Translations under genes and position numbers: made by a program
Assembly: GCA_030248065.1 (NCBI GenBank)
Contig: JASAMV010003725.1
Span: 1-64,000 of the forward strand
Direction: 5' to 3'
DNA length: 64,000 nucleotides
Source: Rhynchonema sp. JSB1_4
Taxonomy: Eukaryota; Nematoda; Chromadorea; Monhysterida; Xyalidae
In this document: positions 1 through 14,400 of the stretch, one piece after another
Layout: every line of letters begins with the position of its first letter
Position numbering within the stretch: the stretch's first letter is position 1
Notes under the pieces: generated by a model
Told to the model about the DNA's origin: nothing
Databases searched by the model: none
The model's input: only the letters and a program-made list of their open reading frames with translations

Positions 1-387
1 AATTTTGATCAAATACGCACCCTGACGCACTTTTAGCCAAGAACATCCATCCAATCGATTCGACGCCGCAAACTCATAGTTCGGGATCCCACTGCAATTT
101 TCCGAAAACGTGTTTAAAAACCCGCGACACCGTCATATTTATCACAGACCCCGTTTCCGACTGCATGCCGACACGCCGTCACATGACACCCCTACTGACG
201 CGACTAAGCACTTCGGGTGTAATGTTTTCTTACAATCGGTCAGTGTTCCTGCCACAATGGGCAGTGTGCGCAGTAGAACCACCACAGTCACAGTCCTGTC
301 AGCAGCGCCAAAAAAACCGAAAGGTTCAATCGAGAAGCACGCCCCAACCGGACGCGGCAGAAACCGTAGAGACAGGGGTCTACACCT

Positions 388-720
388 GGGTTTTTTTTCA
401 AAATTCACTAAGTGCAACTTAGGTGCAACCCCCCAAATTTTGGGTGCAAGCTGGACAAAATAGGTGCAACCCCTATTTTGGACAAAAAAAACGCCGATTT
501 TACGCTTTTTTTGCCAGGTTGTGTCTTCAATGCTATTTGCGTGCTTTTAAAAGTTCAATAAAGTTGTAACGCAATGAATGCGTTTTCCTTTACCAAAGCA
601 AACTTTTAAGGGAAAGTTCAACATTTTGTAGCACATTTTGTACTAGTTTCATTATTGAGACTGTATGTAAAGAAGCCCGCACACCGTAGATCAATGAAGC
701 ACGTCGACCGCTGATGTTGA
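388..720 (+). repeat. Dispersed repeat family A, copy 1
   Basis: This is one of four copies of a roughly 330-400-bp interspersed repeat. It begins TTTTTCAAAATTCAC, has several GGTGCAAC motifs, and continues through GTTCAATAAAGTTGTAACGC to a CATTATTGAGA segment. Other copies are at 6406-6815 and 32675-33065 (plus) and 31811-32230 (inverted). Copies differ by scattered substitutions, so they are not recent. No coding capacity is evident. Confidence 0.8.
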
Positions 721-1042
721 TGCAGAATAGAGTCTACTGGACAAATTGAATACACACTCGGCGTCCCCATTGAGTTCAAGCACGCGTCCACCATTGTCCA
801 AATTGTCATCGGCGAGTGGTAGAGGATGTTGTTCGGATTACCCTTTGAACATAGTGACGGGTCGTCGGAGTCGAACCAATCAACCAGTGAAACGCTGTGA
901 AATCATGTTAGGGTTTTTAGGGGGGTTTTGCACCGAGCTAAAAAAATCAGAAAATGAAATGGAACCGCATCGCCTCACCAGAACACACCTCCCTGTATAA
1001 CTAACCGTTCGAATCGACATTTCCGCAGTTCAGTGAACCAAC

Positions 1043-4000
1043 GCCGAACTTCGTCCTTCACGTCGCTAAGCCCCAGTCTGCACTTGTTGATGGCCAGAAT
1101 CTCCGTGTGCAGCTGCAACACAATACATTGGGCTCACAGCACCCGAACGCAAACACTGAGCCACGCATCACAAACTACCAACAAAATCCGACGAATCGGT
1201 AGCCAACAACCGACCTCCTTATTGATCGCAGTCGCCTGTGCAACCAAATCAGATCGAAGTGCGTTAACAACGATGTCCACCACCGGGTCTTCGACCACTG
1301 CCCCTTCAACGGGTGCACGACACGTCGACTCGCAATCGGTTGCTGAAATAAACGTTAGACACATCCAACCCGAATACATCCAACATATCCACCCAACGCA
1401 ATCATCCGACCGCCGAAAACGCGACCAGGTCCACACGAGTAATCCCGTCCGCCCCCGCCGCGCCCACTGGACCTAAATCACCCCCCTTCGAAAACCACTC
1501 CAGCCCCAATCCACGGAGACTACAGCCGCTTCACATCTATGACGAACCGACGTCCACACTTTGCATATACTGTCATAAATCACGACCGCCCGGAGGGACA
1601 CATTCCGTCCGACACGTTCATTCCGCACTCGCGGAAGCGCCCTTCACCGCGCCGTGCAGATTCGAAGCATTCCACCCCTTTGTTGAGTTTCACTGACTAG
1701 AAACGAAGCGAAACGCGCCCGTATGCAACTACCAACCCCGTGAAAATGATGTCATCCCAGGACACCAGCGGCTCACGTGAATCAGCTTAGGGTCCAATGT
1801 CTCCACCGCACCAACCGTCTGATTCCACCAAGTCCTCACGGTGGATCGGCAACAAATTCGGTGCCTCAGCGCAGTCATCGTCGTCGTCGCTCTCGCCCAT
1901 CGAATGTGACTCCGCATGCAGGGTCGGTGGCGCATCCAATTCGGAGGCATGCGCGTCACCGCGCGATGCTAGCTCATGGTCATCGAATTTGGCGCCGTGT
2001 AAGGGATCGTCCACCGTCAGGACCACCTGTGTGGCATCATCCAATGCCGCCTGGCCAGCCGCGTTGTCCCCTGTGTCGCCATGAAGTAAATTGGACCACG
2101 TGGCATGGAACGCCGGAGCACTCAACACCGCCCCAACCAACACACTCGGCCGCTTTCACGGCGTAGTGCCCACACAGTGGTATCTAGCCACTACGACAAA
2201 GCTTCCGCAGTTAACGGAGGGTCAAACGAATGACCCCGTCAGTATTCCAGTTTATCGACCCGAATCCAGCACAGCGATGCATGCAATGTTTGATTTTGAA
2301 GCAATGTTTAAATTCAATGTTTGACGGCTGTGCTTAAGCACAGCAATGTTCGACTGTTTTTCAAAAGACTCTTTTTGCATATCTGTCACATGTGTCAAAT
2401 GGCTCGAACGTGCCAAACATAAACATGTCAAACATCAAAGTTCTCTTCAAAAAATTACAAATCAAATCTGACAAACGTCGAATTTCTCGAATCAAACATC
2501 AAACATTCCAAATCAAAAAATGAAATATTGCAAATCAAAAAATCAAATGTTGCAAATGAAACATCACATCTATCAAATCAAGAATCAAATCAGTCAAATG
2601 AAATATCAAACCAGTCTTCATGTACGGTATGCACATATCAACCCAAACTGTGCCAATTGATGGTGTTATTTCCAACCATCACATTTTCGTACAGACACAC
2701 TTGGTCTCAAAGCGGAGGTGCTAAACAGCTGAGCTGCTCTAGAGCAATGCTCCTGATAGACAGAGGGCATGTGTTCCAACCCGTTTTAAAAGACACACAC
2801 GCCTGCAACATCAGCGAGGTATGTGTACGTATCTAACGCGTTGTGCGAACACTCTGTATGACACATCAGCACGCAACGACAGACATAGATAGATGGAAAA
2901 CTGGCTCATGTTACACGTAATCGTATAAAAACTTACGAAAGAAAATCAGTTCCTGACTTCAACGTACGTTGCCAGTATCACTGCCAGCCCACTCAATGCC
3001 AAGCCCATCTCGAACCCAATAAGAACCCCGTCTCAAGTCTGTGCCGAAGCTCACTGCCGCAAAGTTGATAGCACGCATGTTCCCATTGTCTGGTCTACCT
3101 TTCCCGAAAAACGCCAACAAACAAACACCACGAAACAATCTGTGTATACGCATTGTAACACGTGTGAACATCACACCATATGTCCGGAAGAACACAGCTC
3201 CTCTACCTGTCAGGAGCATTGCTCCGCACCAGCCGAGCTCTTCAGTGCCCGGCCTTCCACCTTCAGCGCGTGCGCATAAACCTCTCATATTTCAAAATAA
3301 CAACATCAACCAGCAAAGTCTGCTTTGATGAGTGCATATTTGAAGAGTAATTTCCTGCTTCATTTGATAGATTCGATGTCTGATTCTATTTTGTGATTTC
3401 CAACATTTGACATTTGATTTGCAATATTTGAAGTTTGATTTGCAATGTCCAATCTTCATTTTGACAAGTCTGATGTTTGACTCAGTTGATTTTTTTAACG
3501 CTTCAAGACAAGTTTGACAGATCATGTATGCACTGGCCGATAGACCTCACATACCGTCTATGTTCGACAACACACCGTCAGTGTCATGTGCAGATGACGA
3601 ATCGCCCACGCCCCACGGCTGCCCGTAGACACGGTTCAATTCGTCCAACGCCGCGTCATTATGAAAACTGTCGTCATCGGACTCCTAAACACGCACCACC
3701 ACTTCCGAACAACCGTCGGTTGAAAGGAACAAAGCCTCGTAAATGTTTGGTCGAAATTCACAGTCGACGTCACTGATACAGGCAATCAAACATAACAATA
3801 TGGAAAACCGTTCAATCAACCACGTAACCACTCCCTGCTCTCAAAGCAAACAATGTTGTGAACCTCCCAACTGTCGCCCGAAGTCTCGTCGCCAGATTCG
3901 TGTGCCGCAACCAAAGCACTACCGCCAATCGAGAGCACGGCCGCAGCAGTTTCATCCTGCAACCCATCTGTGGATGACATTGTGCCTGAAACAAATTCAC

Positions 4001-5228
4001 ATAAGCGTCGATGGGAACGACTCTTCAACACGTAAGGTATGCACCGTTGTGCACGGTCTCCTCGCACCCAACCTGACAATGCCCAATACGACGCACTCAC
4101 CTAGACACGGATACTTTTATTCCAATGCATTTAGCAGCAACGAAGGCACAAAAAAAAGGCAAAGTGCATCATCGGGCGCGGCCGTAAAGCCAGAAAATGA
4201 CACCTGAAGAACCCGGACACATTTCCACGACTCTTGGTACATTAACCGCGCATGGTCTGAAACGTGCCCAGCCTGGTGCTGTTCCCCCCATGGTTCAGGC
4301 AACGATCACTACGTCAGAGCCCAATGCTCCTGCAGGCTATACCATCCCAGTGCTCTAATCACCCGTAGCTGTATCCGAGACCCGCACTCACTATCAGAAA
4401 TTACACGTTGTCCGTACCCGTTCAGCACCATGCCCAATTAACCGAAGTTTACCGAATTTCAAAGCGATTTGTCCGGGTTCCCGAGGTATGAAATTTAGCA
4501 CCCAAAAATTTTGTGGTAGTCCACGCGAATGCGAGTTATGGATCACAAATTTTCCACCCTACCAACTGTTGGGTAAGTCGCCCTCCACTAGATTCCGATA
4601 CCGCACTCATCACAGCATGAAGCCCAGCACGTTCCCTGGCTTTCAGTTCCACGTAAACACCAAGAAACGTCACCAGCTCTCATTCCTCAAACATTGGCAA
4701 AAGATGCAGCCGCCCCCCCCCCTAATGAAATGCAATGATGGTCGCAGACACCGGGCAGCCCGCGTATTGTGGCACAAATATTCCGCATATGACACGCGGA
4801 CCCGGGAATTAAGCTATATACAAATCTTGTTAGCGAAACCGTTCCATAACCCCGAACGAAACCTGATCCGCAACCCGCACCCACGTGCACCGTGAAACCG
4901 GGCTAAATTTAAAAAAAGAAAAGGATCAAAAAATCACACACGCGGGCATGAATGTGAATGTGTGTGTGAATGAAAAAAATCAAAGCATAAAAAAGCACAC
5001 ACGTATGTATCAGACGGTATCGGAAAAAAAAGGAAAACCAAAGAGAAAGACCAGACGCTAACAAAAAAAAACACAACCGCAAGAGCAATCGCTACCGAAA
5101 GTAAACAATGAAACCAAAGTTCACCCACCGTCGAGAAGCAACACAAAATCGCATAACAGTAAACACGGGTCAGATCCGTGGAAAGGTGCCACCCAATCTC
5201 CAGGGAGCTGAACACTTGTGCGTGACAT
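1043..5228 (-). CDS. Unidentified acidic protein, 3' end unresolved
   Basis: I do not recognise this gene. Six exons chain in phase on the minus strand: 5228-5129 (starts at ATG, residues MSRTSVQLPGDW), 3985-3864, 3684-3576, 2070-1816, 1342-1215 and 1112-1043, giving 261 codons so far. Each has AG before it and GT after it (GTGGGT, GTTCAC, GTGTGT, GTTGGT, GTCGGT, GTTGGT). The middle of the protein is very acidic (for example ESDDDSF and GESDDDDDC). The end is a likely helix with SDLVAQATAINKE and HTEILAINKC, possibly a coiled coil. No signal peptide or known domain is visible. The last exon should lie left of 1043, where open frames near 690-900 run into a dispersed repeat; I could not settle it. 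The start codon lies only about 240 bases past the helicase stop on the same strand, so the two may be co-transcribed. Confidence 0.5.
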
Positions 5229-5466
5229 GAGTTGTCTCCCACGGCTTCGAAATGCGAAAATAACCCAACCGGCAGGGCGATAGTCAAAATAAGTTATTAG
5301 TATGATAAGAAACAAGCGCAGAAATTCAAGCAATGAAAAAAAAGCCCGCTAGAAAACAGTGCTGTCCACCGTACAGTATCAGGAACCAATCCGCAGCCAC
5401 CGATTTACATGTATCCGACTGTGCATAAACGAACAAAAAAAATTAAAAAAAGCAGTTTCGGGTACG

Positions 5467-8400
5467 TCACGCCTCGTCGCAACCGTCATCGGTGCCACCG
5501 TGATGCCGATTGAAAGCACGAAGATCAGCTATCGCCGTGTGTGCGTCGGACACGCGCGTCAATCGTCCCTCTATCCATCGCGGCAGGGACACCGCGCCGT
5601 CACCACCGTCACACTCGGCGACCCGATGATCGAGTATTATCGTCGCACCTGAAATCACGACATGTAATTCCGCGCCACGGACATAAAACGCCCCCCACAG
5701 CGTGACCCCATCCAACGCACACCGCCATAGCACAGCTTACACCTCCGTCACCGACCGTTGACGCAACGGTGTGACAAAATGCACATGTCGCCGTAGCAAC
5801 CCCGGCACCCGTCGCCTACCGACACATCAATGCTTCCCCAACTGCCAGGAGCACCTGTGGGTAAAACCTTTCGCTTTCACAGTAAGAAATGCGCGTATTC
5901 CGCGGCGCTGATCTAGTCTGACAAGGACCACGACACACACGCGCACCAGCCAAGACTTCACAAAAAATAGTTCCGCCCACGATGACCATTCGCACCGGTC
6001 CACCACGTAACCGGCTTTCACCAATCTTGATTTGAAAACAATGACCAACGGTTTCCAACGGTGACATGACTCCCGTTTGCCCCAAGTTGCAACGTTCCCC
6101 CCATACAAAAAAATGTGACTGAACCCACACCAACCCCAATCAGAGCTGCTCCGAACAGTACGCCCGATTGTCTGTGCAAGTCGAGCGAGCCTAAATGAAA
6201 AGACACACATCATTTGCCGAGCAGGTCGCCGCACCTTCCATGTGACAACTCGCGCCCACCCCTTGAAGCCCGATCCACGCACAGTGGACACTGTCGTCTA
6301 CCCGTGCTCTCTCATGTAACCATCACAGCAGCACGTGCCGACCAGCCACCCCACACTGAGTTGATCGGCTCACAAACAGTGCGAGAGCCCACGTATCCTG
6401 CACCCAGGGTTTTTTTCAAAATTCACAAGGTGCAACTTAGGCGCAACCCCCCAATTTTTACGTGCAAGCTGGCCAAAGTAGGTGCAACCCCCATTTTGGG
6501 CAAAAAAACGCCAATTTCAGGCTTTTTTTTGCCAGGTTCTGTGTTCAATGCTATTTGCGTCCTTCTAGAAGTTCAATACAGTTGTAACGCAATGACTGCC
6601 GTTTCCTTTAGCAGAAGCGAACTCCTCAGGGAAAGTTCAACACTTTGTGCACATTTCGTACCAGTTTCATTATTGACAACCGATTGAGAAGAAAACGAAA
6701 CAGTGAAATTTTCATGCCACCATATCCACATTTGAGGGGTCACGTACGAATCAATTACTTTCGCTGTTCATTTACTGTGTGTGTATCTAATACTGTTGTC
6801 ATGTTCTGCTGTAGTTCTAGTCAGTGCAGTTCCTGGAGGGAGGGGGTTCCTGCCTAAGCTACACTCACCGTGGCGACCAAGGTACACCAGTAGACTAACC
6901 CCCCGCACCAAGTACACTAGCCGCCCCAATTTTTGCCTAAAATAGGCATTTTCAGCCCAAGATGGGCATTTTAGGCCTAAATTCGGTAATTTTCAGGTCA
7001 ATGTTGTCAAAAGTCGCCAAAATACTCTTTTTATGGAGAATTTTTTCCAAAAAAGGGCAAAAATAAGTCAAATTTTTGTACCTCAAAGAAGGACTTTTTC
7101 ACGAATTTTGATCTCCCCTCCACCGCCGCGACCAAGGTACACCAGTAGACTAACCCCCCGCACCAAGTACACTAGCCGCCGCAATTTTTTGCCTAAAATA
7201 GGCATTTTCAGCCCAAGATGGGCATTTTAGGCCTAAAATGGGTAACTTTCAGGTCAATGTTGTCAAAAGTCGCCAAAATACTCCTTTTATGGAGAATTTT
7301 TTCCAAAAAAGAGCAAAAATAAGTCAAATTTTAATTTTTTACCTCAAAGAAGGACTTTTTCCTGAATTTTGGTCTTCCCCCCTCCTACCCCACAACCAGC
7401 TAGACTAACCGCCACACCGACAAAGCGCGTAGCTTCATTAACCGCCTCGCCAGACCAGGACCTACACTGATCCAAGTACACCATGCATTTGTTTTGAATC
7501 TTATCACCGGCACACCAGGTACCATCTGTGTACGAAATCAATCAGTCAGACCAACATTTTTGTCGATCTCGACCAAAGGCTTCGATGGAATTTACTGGAA
7601 CGAATGAAAAGCCGCGCAGCGCATTTTTTTTTGTTTCTAAGCTTTCCAACCTTAAAAGATGCTGTGTAGATCCTAAATTAACCAAATAAGGGCCCAAAAT
7701 TTTAGATGCATGCTTCCACCTAACCCTGAATTTTTGCGGTTCCCGAATTTTTAGGTGCAATTCTGATTTTTTTACGTGCAAATTGCACCTAAAAAGTGTC
7801 TAAAAAAACTGTGACTGCACCCCAACCAACCCTTCACCGTAATACCACTGGTTGCCATCAGGTGGCACGTACGTGTCTCCCCGCTCAGCCGCCTCGCGAT
7901 GCACCCTCCACATGTACATCTTCTTGTTGATGCACTGCAATCACAATAAAAAATTAACCACCCAACGCGGGATCCAGCACGTACAGATCCAGACAAAACG
8001 GTACCACACTCGGTACATTGGCATGCACTCGTGACACTGGGCATCAACCAGCCAACTGCCCGGCAATTAAATTGCACCCGTATTTTTAAGCGGTAACCAA
8101 AAAAAATGAACGCATCAACAAAAAAAACATGTAACCAGTGAGTGAAAAACCCGCCCCCCCCCCCCGCAAAACAAGCGACTCACATCTAGCAAACATGATT
8201 CAACTCCATTCAGCAGGCTACGTCTGCCAAGTATCCGACAACCACAACATGAGATCAATAAACAATAAAAAAAATCGGTTGTGAGCCGCGTCTCACCAAC
8301 CCAGTGTGATGCCAGATGGTGATTTGGCGTACCAACCGTGATGGACGTTCTGCAGCAGTGACTTGGCGTGTTGAGCCCCTCAGCGAAGCGACCTGGAAAA

Positions 8401-11400
8401 AGATCCCTGCGATCATGTGGTGACCCAACACAAATGAATAGCTCGGTTACGAACAACGGATCGTTCCCCCAAGACTGACCAGCGCTTAGTCTACTTTTTG
8501 ACCAGTTGTATACCCAGAGCCACTAAGACTGACACAAAAAAATCGAAGCGCCGCCCCCAAGCGTATCGCACCACAGAACCCGTCGCAACACTCCAACATT
8601 ATGTGATATTTAGAAAACGCGTTCCGCTGAAATTTTCCCATGAACTACCCATGCAAAACAAACCGCCGGTTTCATTCACACCGCCATCGCACCCACGACA
8701 ACCAATTAACGCCCCCCCCCCGGATCACCGAATTGACCAACCGCGCATGTAACAGAACATCACAGCAGTCTGGCGCTGCCTGAGCACACACTCAAATTGA
8801 TCCAACAGTTGTGTGGTTGACAGCCGGGCATCATCGCAAACGATACCCTGCAAATATCGATCGACTGCCGCAGTACCAACATAAATGAATGTAATTTTAA
8901 ATTAAAGCCAAGACGTTTATAAAACATCTGTGATGAAACGGCACGCTAAAAAACATGCGAAACGAATCGCCACTCTAGTGTAATCGTGCGATGCCAAACT
9001 CAAATTTCTTTCCCATCTCAACGATTCGCATTCAGACAAACAATTCATCCTCAAAAAAAGTTTTCCCGGCCGTCAGTGCTTTGGGCCAAACCGAATGAAA
9101 TCTCTATAGGCATTTTCTCCAGCCGTACGCTAACTGCGAACAATCAACTGAAGCGACACTAACGACTTTTGGCGCCATGTCGTGCAATAACCTAGTGTCC
9201 TGCCAGAATTTATAGGTGACTTTCATCTGCTCAACGGTAGAGAAAAACACGAAAACTCCGCCTCGCACAGCGTCGATCAAAGCCGGGATTGTCTTGGCCA
9301 GATCCTCCTGCATCGCCAATTGCTTTATGTTGCGTGCGTTCACTGTAAATCGTAAAAGCTCCACATAGCACCGTCTCTGGTACCCACCCAAAGAATCCTT
9401 ATCATCAGAATAAAAAAAGCGATTCCCGCAATCCATCCCGGGCCCAAACTCACGTCGTAATTCTTTCCCCGTCACGCCGCGCGCGACCGCCCGCATCATC
9501 ATCCTGTCCGGTGAAATGACATGTTCGTCAATCGACATGTACGACAGTTGGTCTGCATCCAGTCGCAAGCTGAAGCGCAACGCATCCTCATCATCAAGCG
9601 TCGCCGAGGTAAGCACGACGAAATTTGCCAGTTCGAACGAGTCATGGAATGCCTGCACGTGCTCGCATATTAGACACAGCCATCACTGACAAGCACAACA
9701 AAGCTTTCCGTAACCGCACAATGAACGCCTCACACCCGGAGCACAAAACGATGACCATGATGAACCGCATTTAACAAGCGCCGACATTAAAGCGTGTCGG
9801 TCATATATATGCGACCGAAACCGACCTCAATGGGACCGCGCACCTTAAGACGGCTTGGCTTAAAACATCCACGGCCAAGCAAGTTTTTGCCCATATCACC
9901 TCACTCTCTGACCCAGGACGGCGTAACGGTAAAAAAATGTTGACCCCACCCCAGCACCTCGCAACTAAAATATCTATATGTCCGACATATGCTCAATGAG
10001 CTCTTTGGTCAAAAAAATTTCTCATTAACCCCTTAACACCAGTTTAGAACCACATTCACTTCTTTGGCACTACCACACCTCGCGATATGCTACCAAAAAT
10101 CAAACGAACTTTCAAAAAAAATTTTCCTTGGATTTTTTGGGCCACATAAAGAGCACACAGAGTTTTTATCGAAAGTACGCAAAAAGGCCCGTATGTCACG
10201 CTATTCAAGCGATCAATCACCAATCTTCCACCACCAATATGCTTCGATAAAAGCCCATTCACTCTTGGTGAGCGTTGCTGTTAAAATGAGAACACATGGC
10301 ATACAAACCCACCCCGAGTCCCCAGATAAAGCCAGAAAAGGTCACCCTCACCACACTTCAACGAGTTTTTTTCGAAACTTATCAGTGCTGGAATATTCCT
10401 CATTGATAGCTTGAATAGCATAATATACGGGCTTTTTTTGCCTGTGTTATATAAAAACTCCGTCTGCTCTGCACGTGACCCAAAAATACAAAGGGATTTT
10501 TTCTTCGAAAATTCATATGGTTTTAGTAAAACAGCCCGACCTGTTCTGGTGCCAAAAAAAACGCGACTCTACTTCTAAATAAGTGCCGAGGCGTTTAATA
10601 TAAAATTTGTGACCCAACCGCACACTCAGAACATGCCTAACTGATCCATATTTTAATTCCAAGGTGCTTAGGCACGGTTAAAATTTTTTACCTTCCCGCC
10701 CTCCTGGCTGAGACGCAAAGCCGATATTGCCAAAATTTTTTTTCGCCGTGAGTGTTTCGGACCAAGCCCATTCACAGTGAAAGTCCCGTTGAGATTGGTC
10801 TCGATCGCATATATATGGCGGAGACCCTGTAACGTCTGCACACTCTACGCCACAGCAACCTTTCGATCGAACTGTTCTTCAATAACGACCCGTGGACACC
10901 CAACCCATGTCACGCACCGAACCGAATATCGAAAGTTCTTCCAGATAAGGAACGGAGGTCCGCCCACTCTATTCGAGATCAGTTCGTGCACGAACACCAA
11001 AGCCACCATAAAACTCGTACGTGTGCCCACCGCCACACAATGACCCAACAACCAATGGAAGTGGAACACCAACCACATGCGGACTGGTGCAATCGAGGTA
11101 CATGGATACGATTCGTGGAGCCCGTTGATTCGGAACCGCCAATCCAGCGTCGATTGAATCCATCACCTTATTTTCCTCGACGAACGTAACCCTGAAGTAT
11201 GAAATCCCCTCTTACCAAGGAAATGATCACACCGCCGCCCCGCCTGAAAAGGTGAGCCGCAACACGCACCACTCAGTCGCTAACACCATCTCCACATACG
11301 ACAAAGTGTGAACAAAAAAAAAAACAGCGACACACCGTCCCACCCGCCCCGAATGCTGCACACCCGGTTACGACCAAGCCGCCCAGCGTACTCCAATCTG

Positions 11401-14400
11401 AGCCGACACGCAACACCAAGCACCCATACAATAATGAGTCAGTCATGTCCAGCCCGCTCCTAATCCGTTCCGCCCCCCTCCCGCACACCCGCACACCCAA
11501 TCAAAAACATGAGCTCTGCAACACAGACGTACGTTCCACCTGAGCTCCTCAGACACTGCGTGTAAGACCGAAACAAAGAAGCGCGACGGTACGTTACAAC
11601 CCTCTCATTGTTACAAAACAACCAACCGAAACGCATCCGGTTCCCGCGCCATTCGGTCGGCTACGTCCACGAACTGCCTGAACCACTCGAGCGCTTTCGT
11701 CAGATGCGCCGGGTGCGACTCATCAATTGTTCGTGCAGCGTCGACGCTCGCCCCACCCGATTGTAGGCGCTCCTTCAAGCGCGCGTGTGCCTGATACGCC
11801 GTCAGCCCGATACCAGTCCGCTTGTGATCATCAAGTGTCGTCATCGCCTCCTACCAATTTAAAAGACCGTAAACCGCCTCATGCGAACCTCCCTCTCACT
11901 GGAACCGAAATCGTTCTCAGGCAGCCCGGTCGAACGCATCCACACCGCCGCAGGTGTGTGCGTGCGTGTGCCGTGTCTCTGTGTCGATGTGTCTGACTGT
12001 GACCCGCACGGCAACCGCAACGCAACGCACCTAACCCCAAACAGAAAACCCGTTTCAACCAACCTGCAGCTGCGACAACCGCGTGACTTCAAACGGTGCC
12101 GCCGGATACGGTGACCCACGCGCACGACATTGCTGCAGAAACAGCTCGCCACTCAAATACAACTCATAGTTTTTTGATGGATCACGTGCAACACGTTGTG
12201 GCGTTGACCTGAGTTGCGCATCAACACCACCGTGCGTCGCCGTGCCGCTGATCTACAACAGTGTGTCCGTAAGCCACCCGGGCATCAGCCACGTATGTCG
12301 TTTCAGACACGTGCACCGTGTACAGAGCCAACGATGTAAGTGAAAACGAACCTCACTGAGTGGATGCTTGTACACGATTTCCTCCATCCACGGCACGAAG
12401 AATGCGAAAATCTGAATGATCGTCTGAAGTGCACCAGAATAACTTGAAATGTGGGCCTTGCTGTCGTCCGTTAGATTGAAATCCGTCCGACACAACGTCT
12501 GACCCGCCCAGCGCACTGAAACATATTAGCCACCAATCAACACCCGCCATCGCAACACGGGTGAAGCAGTAAAACCGAACCGACCGTAGTGCTTCAGTGC
12601 CTCAATGTGTTCAACAATTTTCGTGTTTGTGATCTCAACGTTCTTGACTGTGTACTGCGGCGTCAGATGATTGTGCGCCTGCAGTTGACCAATGTCATGT
12701 CCCCAAATAAGCATGGTCTACCCAACACATATGCACCCCACCGGCAACGGCTGCCGCCCAGACTAACACTCACTGGCCCATCCGGCACTGATGCAACAGA
12801 CCGCCTCCAGCGAAACAGAGTAGAACGCAACCACCAACCGGTCGCGCCGTCGGGCACGTAACACCAATCTGACCACAAACGAAACAATATGCGACAAACA
12901 CCACGCTCGATCCAACCCGGCACAGTTCACAGCTAGCCGGAAACAGGTCATGGACAACAATACCCAGCCACCCCCCTTCACTTGTACAAGCTCACCTCGT
13001 CGATCACGACATTACACCCGTCCAGTCGGAGACCGGCCTGTTTTTGCGCCAGCCGATCTGAAACGAACTTCCGCTGTGCACACCCGAATGAAATACATGA
13101 GGGACACACACGAAAAAATGTACAAAAAATCTCAGATCGGATGACAAAGACACCCACACCAACTTTGCAAGTTCTGATAGACCGTCAGAACGTTGGACAC
13201 CTTGTTGTCAACCAGGCGTCGGTTCAAATAGTACGGACAAAATCGCTGCTTTTCCGGTAGTGCTTTCGCGATGGCAACCATTTCCGACAGAAGGTAACCC
13301 GATATGTACTCCTCCTCCCCAAGAAGTCGTTCCAGTTGTTTCCGAACATCAACCTCGGGGCCCCAGTCACGCTTAGTGTTATCGAAATACGCGCAACCTG
13401 TCTGTAACATTCAGCAATTAGATGTGCAATATGTCCAACAGCGCATCCTCCGCCGCCAGCCCACCCCACACCAAAAAAAGATTCTTCAAAGCACGTCGCC
13501 GCGCATTGCCGATAAAGTGTATCCGGGCTACTACCGCTCGTGTGCATCTAACTTCATTCCAACTGTGACCGTTGCCGAAGCCACCCCTTGACGATGCTCC
13601 CCCAGCATAAACTCACGAACACCCACCGACCTAACCCCGCTATCAAACAACAGCAGGCAACAGTGTCCCTTCACGCTTGGCCCGCCGTCTCGAATGGGAC
13701 AAAATTCAAGCCCAGTAACGATAACAGACCCCCCTCAAGCACCCGGACTTTCATAGCCACCTACCCGTAACAAAACTGAACGCGTAAACCCTATAAAAAA
13801 TTCGTTTAGCTGACCGAGAGCTGTAACATGACAACCCGCACGCACCACCGAACCGGCGTACCGCCCCTGGCACATAAAACACAACAAAGCTGTATCACTC
13901 AACTTCCGATCACCGTTCGGCAGCTCAGTTATGTTCTGTCGCAGCATCGCACACCCATCGTGTAGACTTGCACCCCGATTGTCTGGATTGATGCACAGCC
14001 GCTCACGACCACCGAGAACAACAAATCTGAAGAGAAGCCAAACACCAATGATACACCCTAAACATTTCACATCGGGGACCTGAACACACGACTCGCTTCA
14101 CAAACGCACAAACTAACCGCTGACGTCCGTACGCACTGCGGCGAAGTTCATCAACGACGTTGTTCACTTGTGCGTGTGTTTGAGACGCGAATATGTTTTT
14201 GTTCACCTCAACCGATAGACCCTGTGCCTGCCGCGAGCGCGCCGCGTTTTGCACTAAACAATCGCACACTTCAATTGACACGACAGTAGAACGGTATTAA
14301 ATCCCACCCACTCCCGCTCACCTCCACCCAACGCCTCGATGAACACTTTTGTTTTGCCGGACCCCGTCGGCGCCCGCAGTCCGTAGACTTTCAGCCCCTG

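Noticed and set aside
7344..7541. A minus-strand frame that might be another helicase exon
   Set aside because: Part of it is the GGCGGTTAGT motif of a MITE, and the exons on either side already join in phase without it.
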